From Alkaliphilus transvaalensis ATCC 700919 (GTDB lineage: Bacteria; Bacillota; Clostridia; Peptostreptococcales; Natronincolaceae), in assembly GCF_000621485.1 (NCBI RefSeq), contig NZ_JHYF01000017.1, positions 1 to 64,000 on the forward strand: a stretch of DNA of 64,000 nt, given 5' to 3'. The notes beneath the pieces were generated by a model. It did not search any database, was not told the DNA's origin, and saw nothing but the letters and a program-made list of their open reading frames with translations. Shown here in pieces: positions 59,124-64,000 of the stretch. The number at the start of each line of letters is the position of its first letter. Position 1 is the first letter of the stretch. The position numbers and the translations under genes are program-made.

Positions 59124-60650
59124 TTATAAGCTAATTTTATGATTACTTTGAGTTTTCGGGAATAACCCTGCTATAGTAAAAGTTAAGGACCATAAAAGTA
59201 TTGTAATGACCAGCCATCCAGAGCCTAATGGTAAAAAGGCTGCTGCTGTCCAGCCCCCTGATACTATTGGGGCATAGAGCCCTACCGACACCCCAATTAA
59301 TAGGAACGTATTTACTCCAATCTGAAGCCATTTTAAAACTTTCCGCTTTCTATTAAAACAGGAATTAGTCACAAACTTTCTACGCCCATCTTGTATCTGC
59401 TTAGATATTTTTAAAAGATATAATGATAAAATTAGTAGAAAGACAATGGAAATGCCTCTAATGAGGTTTCTTTGTTTTACTAAATTAATATGATAGGTTG
59501 GCCTTTCCCCCGTTAGTAACTCTTCCCAATCTGCTATTAAATCATTGATTAGATGATTTCCCTTATAGCTATTTGTTAAAATTACGATACCCGATCCATC
59601 TACAGGAGACCCAAGTATACTGGCACACCACCCCCTATTATTGCCATCATGCCCAAGTTTTTTAACACCATTAGAGAGTGTTCCAATTGAATAACCCAGT
59701 CCATAGCTTATATTTGTTCCATTTTTCAAGACTGTTTTTTCAGTCATTAATGCTATTCTATTTGATGGTAAAAGATTTTGAGTACTTGGTTCTATACTAG
59801 CTAATAGAAAGGTGGCTAAGTCTTCAACTGTTGTATATAGGCCTGCAGCAGCTCTTTCAACAAATAAATAGTTTGGAAGGGTTTCTCCCAACACACCATA
59901 GGCATTTGTAAGATTGTTATCTATTCTTGAATTCCAAATAAATGAACTATTTTCCATGCCTAAGGGGAGTAAAACTTCTTTTTCCATATATTCTTCAAAA
60001 CTTTCTCCAGTAACTTCTTCAATTAGCAATTGGAGTACAGAATAACCGCCCCCCGAGTACTGATACTTTGTTCCAGGTTCATAAAGGAGATTTACTTGAT
60101 ATCTTGAACCTAAATTTCCATGTAATGAATCTTCTATTAATATTTCTTTAAGCTCTTTATTTCCTGCATATCCACCAACTGATAATCCTCCAGTATGGCT
60201 TAACAAACTTCTTACTGTAACTTCTTCACTATATTCTGAAGTCGGTAATTGCCACCTAGTAAGATATTTTTCAACTGGATCATCTAAGTTGATCACCCCT
60301 TCATCCACCAGCTTCATAATACCCCAAGCAGACACAGTCTTTGATATTGAAGCCACTTGAAAGACGGTTTTTGATGTTACAGCTTCATTAGTTCCTTTAT
60401 CCATGACACCAAAGCCTTCTATCCAACTTACCTCACCATTATGAATGATGGCAATTGCTGCACCTGGTATTCCATATTCTTGCAACTTTTTTGGAACTTC
60501 ATCTTCTATCTTATTAATAAAATCTTTAAACTCCATTTGCTCATTAGCTGGCGTTGCTATTGAAAAGCTTATGTTCGTCATGTTAAATAATAGCCCAATA
60601 ATTATTATTAATATAATTTTTCTACTCAACTTTGACCCCCTCCTATCCAT
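59124..60650 (-). CDS. Membrane-anchored S12 serine peptidase (beta-lactamase family), ClbP-like architecture
   Basis: The 508-residue protein has an N-terminal signal/anchor (KIILIIIIGLLFNMTNISFS). A serine beta-lactamase/D-peptidase domain follows, with SISK (Ser101, Lys104), YSG (Tyr198, in YQYSGGGYSV) and HDG (His334). Exactly three C-terminal membrane helices come last (about 398-415, 441-463, 476-497). Extracytoplasmic S12 domain plus three helices is the layout of ClbP, the colibactin peptidase that removes the N-acyl-D-Asn prodrug group, and of related zwittermicin/xenocoumacin-type enzymes. It sits six bases after the MFS gene in an NRPS operon, so maturation or self-protection is the likely role. 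ATG 60650 is annotated; a TTG at 60629 has a stronger AGGAGGGG site. Confidence 0.88.
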   Translation of the reverse strand: MDRRGSKLSRKIILIIIIGLLFNMTNISFSIATPANEQMEFKDFINKIEDEVPKKLQEYGIPGAAIAIIHNGEVSWIEGFGVMDKGTNEAVTSKTVFQVASISKTVSAWGIMKLVDEGVINLDDPVEKYLTRWQLPTSEYSEEVTVRSLLSHTGGLSVGGYAGNKELKEILIEDSLHGNLGSRYQVNLLYEPGTKYQYSGGGYSVLQLLIEEVTGESFEEYMEKEVLLPLGMENSSFIWNSRIDNNLTNAYGVLGETLPNYLFVERAAAGLYTTVEDLATFLLASIEPSTQNLLPSNRIALMTEKTVLKNGTNISYGLGYSIGTLSNGVKKLGHDGNNRGWCASILGSPVDGSGIVILTNSYKGNHLINDLIADWEELLTGERPTYHINLVKQRNLIRGISIVFLLILSLYLLKISKQIQDGRRKFVTNSCFNRKRKVLKWLQIGVNTFLLIGVSVGLYAPIVSGGWTAAAFLPLGSGWLVITILLWSLTFTIAGLFPKTQSNHKISL

Positions 60651-60656
60651 TTAAGT

Positions 60657-61982
60657 CTATTCTCCTACTTTAATTTCTTTAGTAGCTATCATAATTTCTT
60701 CTTGATTTAACTCTTTTATAAAACTTTTAAACAATTGATTTTGCGAAGCATAAAGACATAATAGCATCATAGAGATCCCCGATGCTGCTATAACAATTTG
60801 CCAAGAGAATAGCTCCAGCAGGACACCAAATAACCAAATTCCCAACGGTGTCGTAGCCGTTAGGGCTGTCATGAATACTCCAAATACCCTTCCCCTTAAC
60901 TCTTCTGGAATTTTAGTTTGAAAATGAGAGATCATTGGTATATTTTGAATTGTATTAAAGGCTCCATATAAAAATAAGAGTAGCATGAAAATTCCAGTAA
61001 TCCCCCCATGAGACAAATTACTAAAGGCAGGTAGTACAGGAAATACCCACATGATAATGAAAATTGACTGGAATAATAATAGGACAAAGAATCTCTTTAA
61101 TAACTTATTATTGGATTTTTGAATAGAAACAAAAATTGCACCACCAATCATCCCTATAGCTGATGAAGCCTGTATTAAAGACAATTGTAAGCTAGAAATC
61201 CCCAAGACCGTAAAAGTAACGAATCTTACTGCAACCACCATTAAGGGATTATAAATAAAATTGATTATTACTGCAAATATTAGAAGAAACTTCATTATTT
61301 TTTGTGTATTTAGATATTGAAAAACAGTGATTACATTGCTTAAATAGCTTTTATTTTCTAACTCACCTTTGTCTACATTGCTTTTAATAAAGACAATAAA
61401 CATTTCAGAGATCCCTGAAAGGATAAATGAAATAGCAGTAATGATAAAGATTGTATCAACATTTAAATTTTGATACATTAGGGCGCCAGTTATTGGCCCT
61501 ACAATATTAATGATTGCCCCCGCTGATTGGAGGGCTGAGTTTGCTTGGGGCACCCTTTCTTCACTAACAATATTAGGTATTGCAGCATTTGCAGCTAAGG
61601 TAAAGAAAGAATTTGACAACCCTAAAACGGCATTAAATATAATAATGAACATAAGACTAGATGATAAAGCTCCAAATAGGGCCGCCATTAATAAAATAAC
61701 GCCACCACTAAATAAATCACAAAACACGATTATTTTTTTCTTATCGTGCTTGTCTACAAATACACCTGCAAATACATTAACGAAAACTCCTGGTAAAAAT
61801 CCGAAGGCTAACACAGTAGAGAAAGCTGCCGCTGAACCGGTTAAATCTAATACATAAAGACTCAATGTAAAGTTAAAAATTGATGATCCAAAGTTAGAAA
61901 CCAATCTCCCTAACGAAAGTAGTATTAAATTTAGATTAAAATTAATTTGCTTTGTGTTATCTTTATTTGATAGTGATGTCAT
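60657..61982 (-). CDS. Major facilitator superfamily exporter
   Basis: A 441-residue transporter with about 12 membrane helices. It carries the motif-A loop FVDKHDKKKIIVFCDL after helix 2 and the AIPNIVSEERVPQANSAL segment after helix 4. The latter is typical of MFS_3/enterobactin-exporter-like and macrolide-efflux-like proteins. Placed between two NRPS genes and co-transcribed with the peptidase, it is the probable exporter of the peptide or its precursor. The ATG at 61982 has GGAGG eight bases before it; a TTG at 61997 lies within the site and is rejected. Confidence 0.88.
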   Translation of the reverse strand: MTSLSNKDNTKQINFNLNLILLSLGRLVSNFGSSIFNFTLSLYVLDLTGSAAAFSTVLAFGFLPGVFVNVFAGVFVDKHDKKKIIVFCDLFSGGVILLMAALFGALSSSLMFIIIFNAVLGLSNSFFTLAANAAIPNIVSEERVPQANSALQSAGAIINIVGPITGALMYQNLNVDTIFIITAISFILSGISEMFIVFIKSNVDKGELENKSYLSNVITVFQYLNTQKIMKFLLIFAVIINFIYNPLMVVAVRFVTFTVLGISSLQLSLIQASSAIGMIGGAIFVSIQKSNNKLLKRFFVLLLFQSIFIIMWVFPVLPAFSNLSHGGITGIFMLLLFLYGAFNTIQNIPMISHFQTKIPEELRGRVFGVFMTALTATTPLGIWLFGVLLELFSWQIVIAASGISMMLLCLYASQNQLFKSFIKELNQEEIMIATKEIKVGE

Positions 61983-62114
61983 ATACACAACCTCCAAAAT
62001 TTTAATAGCCTATAACCTATACATCATATAAAAAATTAACACCACCTTCTTTCAACTCTCGATAAATTAATTTCAACGACTCAAAAGTAATTAAATGTAA
62101 ATGATCAGGATACA

Positions 62115-64000
62115 TTAGCTGAAAAGACTATCTAAATCATCCTGTCCAATATCTAGCGTATCAAAGTCAGAAGGGGTAAACTCTACTTCATCCTTTCCTA
62201 AGGTATGTTCAAGTACTTGTCTAATCTCTTCAACATAACTTATTGCAAAAGATTCAATTGACTCTCTTCTATGGGCATTTTGATTATAGGTAATCTCCAC
62301 CCTCATACTTCCATTAACAATCATTGAATTAATATCTAGTTTAGTCGTTAATTGATTTAATGGAGATGTTTCAGCGCCAGTATCTGCAAAAGTATATTGA
62401 AACAAGTCATTCTCTAATTCACTATCAAACCTACCTAAATAATTGAATCTAACCTCCGACATGCTGTTATTTGATTCTTTTAATGTATTTTTTATATACT
62501 TTAAAAGACCAAATTCTATCATGTCTTCTGATAAAGACCTGAGTTGTTCTTTAATCTCTTTAATTTGTCCTCCAATATCTTCTTTTGACACATTAAGCTT
62601 AATTGGATACATTGCAGTAAACCATCCTATTGTTCTTGACACATCAACGGCTTCAAGTCTCCTTCCATGATCTTCAAGTTCTAGCGTGACACTAGTTCCA
62701 CAGGTCCAATTTGTCATTGCCCTTGTCAATGCCACTAGAAGTAATTCTTGCCCTTGAGTATTGTAGCTACGATTTGCCTCCTTTATAAGTTGTTGAGTTT
62801 CTTCCTTTGTTAAATTAATTGTTACGATAGCACTGTTAGCAGTTGACCAATCCTCTGTAGTGAAATCCATTGGGAGTTTAAATGTTTCTGTTTCAAGTTC
62901 CTCCCAATAGGTAGTTCCCTTTTCCGCTAAATTCTCTGCAACATAATCATCTAATGCTTCCCTCCAATCTATAAGTGAAGCTGTTTTATGAGGTAACTGA
63001 GGTTCTTGATCTTTCATCAATGTACCAATGATATGATATAAATCCTCTAAAATGATTCTCCAGGAAACACCATCTACAACAATATGGTGGGCAGTGACCA
63101 TAAGGTAGTCTTCCGCTGGTGTATTCTTAATCAGTGCAGCTTTTATTAAAAGGTCTTTCTCTAAATTAAAGGATGCCTTCATCTGCTCACCTATTTCTTT
63201 TAAGCAATCTTCCTTTTCTTGTTCTTCTAAGTTACTAATATCATACTGCTCTATTATAAAGGGATGCTTAAGGTGTTCACTATTGTAAAATAATGAATTC
63301 CTTTCACGACTATAGTTTAGTCGCAAACCATCATGATGTTTAATCAAATAATTAATGCCTTCTTCTAAGGTTCTCATGTTAATAGCTTTTCTAAGTTTTA
63401 AAAGTATTGATTGATTATAATAGTTGGCATTAGCAAAATTTTGATTAAAAAACCAGCTGTGAATTGGGAAAAATGAAATTTCCCCCGCCATAGTTCCCTG
63501 CTGATATTTTCTTACTTTCGGCTCCATATCAACATTTATACATAGGGCAGAAATAGTTTGATGGGTTAAAATATCCTTTACATTAAGCTCTAATCCAAAT
63601 TGATTTAACCTAGAAACAATTTGAAGGGCCTTAATAGAGTCTCCTCCAAGTACAAAATAGTTATCGTTTATTCCTACTTTTTCTACAGCTAATACTTGAG
63701 CAAAAACATCAGCTATTAATGCTTGTCTTTCATCTTTTGGTGCTATATACTCATTTTTACCAGTTAATCTTTCCTTCGGACCAGGCAGTGCATCTCGATC
63801 AACTTTCCCATTTATATTTAATGGGATTTTCTCCAGCTGAAGAAAATATGTAGGTACCATATAACTAGGTAATTTCTTTAATAGATAGTCTCTTAGTTCA
63901 GATGCTGTAAATTCCCTTCCGCCTACAATATATCCACAAAGATTTTTATCACCAAATTCATCCTCTAATGGAATAACTATTGCTTCATGGATCTCTTTAT
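62115..64000 (-). CDS. Non-ribosomal peptide synthetase, C-terminal part: A (end)-T-E (partial at window edge)
   Basis: The frame is open to the window edge at 64000; the ATG at 63860 is internal. Visible from upstream: the last part of an adenylation domain (IHEAIVIPLEDEFG; LKKLPSYMVPTYF; NGKVDRDALPGP), a carrier domain with GGDSIKAL (the GGDS form typical before epimerases), and a complete epimerisation domain with HHIVVDGVSW, then LELEDHGR and RFNYLGRFD. The protein ends in an acidic tail (TPSDFDTLDIGQDDLDSLFS) of the donor communication-domain type. Its last residue should therefore be delivered as the D-isomer to the N-terminal condensation domain of the six-module protein. The substrate pocket lies beyond the window. 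The MFS gene follows after 132 bp without a terminator. Confidence 0.93.
   Translation of the reverse strand, partial: KEIHEAIVIPLEDEFGDKNLCGYIVGGREFTASELRDYLLKKLPSYMVPTYFLQLEKIPLNINGKVDRDALPGPKERLTGKNEYIAPKDERQALIADVFAQVLAVEKVGINDNYFVLGGDSIKALQIVSRLNQFGLELNVKDILTHQTISALCINVDMEPKVRKYQQGTMAGEISFFPIHSWFFNQNFANANYYNQSILLKLRKAINMRTLEEGINYLIKHHDGLRLNYSRERNSLFYNSEHLKHPFIIEQYDISNLEEQEKEDCLKEIGEQMKASFNLEKDLLIKAALIKNTPAEDYLMVTAHHIVVDGVSWRIILEDLYHIIGTLMKDQEPQLPHKTASLIDWREALDDYVAENLAEKGTTYWEELETETFKLPMDFTTEDWSTANSAIVTINLTKEETQQLIKEANRSYNTQGQELLLVALTRAMTNWTCGTSVTLELEDHGRRLEAVDVSRTIGWFTAMYPIKLNVSKEDIGGQIKEIKEQLRSLSEDMIEFGLLKYIKNTLKESNNSMSEVRFNYLGRFDSELENDLFQYTFADTGAETSPLNQLTTKLDINSMIVNGSMRVEITYNQNAHRRESIESFAISYVEEIRQVLEHTLGKDEVEFTPSDFDTLDIGQDDLDSLFS

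Noticed and set aside
59124-60650. Simple beta-lactamase resistance gene
   Set aside because: Three C-terminal membrane helices and the NRPS/exporter operon context fit a membrane-bound peptidase better than a secreted class C beta-lactamase.
37740-64000. The two NRPS genes as one gene broken by insertion of the exporter, peptidase and reductase genes
   Set aside because: The upstream protein ends cleanly after an epimerase with a docking tail, and the downstream one starts with a ribosome binding site and a docking helix. Both ends look natural.

Overview
The window looks like the chromosome of an AT-rich, Gram-positive, endospore-forming anaerobe of the class Clostridia. The Alkaliphilus/Natronincola group is my best guess, but that is inference from general character, not a database match. 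Support comes from strong AGGAGG-type ribosome binding sites, a YtfJ/DUF2953 sporulation pair, a LysM protein, a DacF-like carboxypeptidase, a sigma-54/methionine gamma-lyase unit and clostridial LexA boxes. No rRNA, tRNA or CRISPR array was recognised.

Layout. 1-341: end of an IS3-type insertion sequence. 391-9873: mostly minus-strand genes. These are a frameshifted nucleoside-recognition membrane protein, an SOS operon (Y-family polymerase plus a small partner) behind two LexA boxes, small hypothetical proteins, a dicarboxylate/amino-acid symporter and the ABC-F protein Uup. 10010-15867: a lone large serine recombinase whose end cuts off the 3' part of an FAD oxidoreductase gene, then a PyrK-like partner, a seven-LysM protein and a cysteine-cluster protein. 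16238-20741: dipeptidase, PBP5-type carboxypeptidase, a HAD phosphatase that appears to start at ATT, and a GrpB-family protein. 21073-29248: a nucleoside uptake and salvage regulon (deoR, pdp, deoC, nupNOPQ) with DeoR-box-like repeats before pdp. 29281-30945: MazG-like protein, YtfJ and DUF2953. 31239-34222: methionine gamma-lyase with a textbook sigma-54 promoter, two TyrR-like boxes and the adjacent ACT-PAS-AAA+-Fis activator. 35116-37468: cupin regulator, spermidine synthase and agmatinase.

37740-64000 is a non-ribosomal peptide locus read entirely on the minus strand. An upstream synthetase, cut by the window edge, ends in A-T-E. It is followed by an MFS exporter and a membrane-anchored S12 serine peptidase with three C-terminal membrane helices, the architecture of ClbP-type prodrug peptidases. 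A separately controlled NmrA-like reductase comes next. Last is a 19.6-kb gene for a six-module (C-A-T)x6-TE synthetase. Its specificity codes read Ser - ? - Cys - Asp - ? - Gly, and its thioesterase carries Cys in place of the usual nucleophilic Ser. A consistent model is an inactive N-capped pre-peptide that is exported and trimmed outside the membrane by the S12 peptidase. The capping module would lie just outside the window.

A ~168-bp interspersed repeat occurs six times (5181, 16047, 17393, 31063, 34664, 57786). It folds into three stem-loops, and in five copies one end abuts a rho-independent terminator. It looks like a non-autonomous element or structured RNA family.
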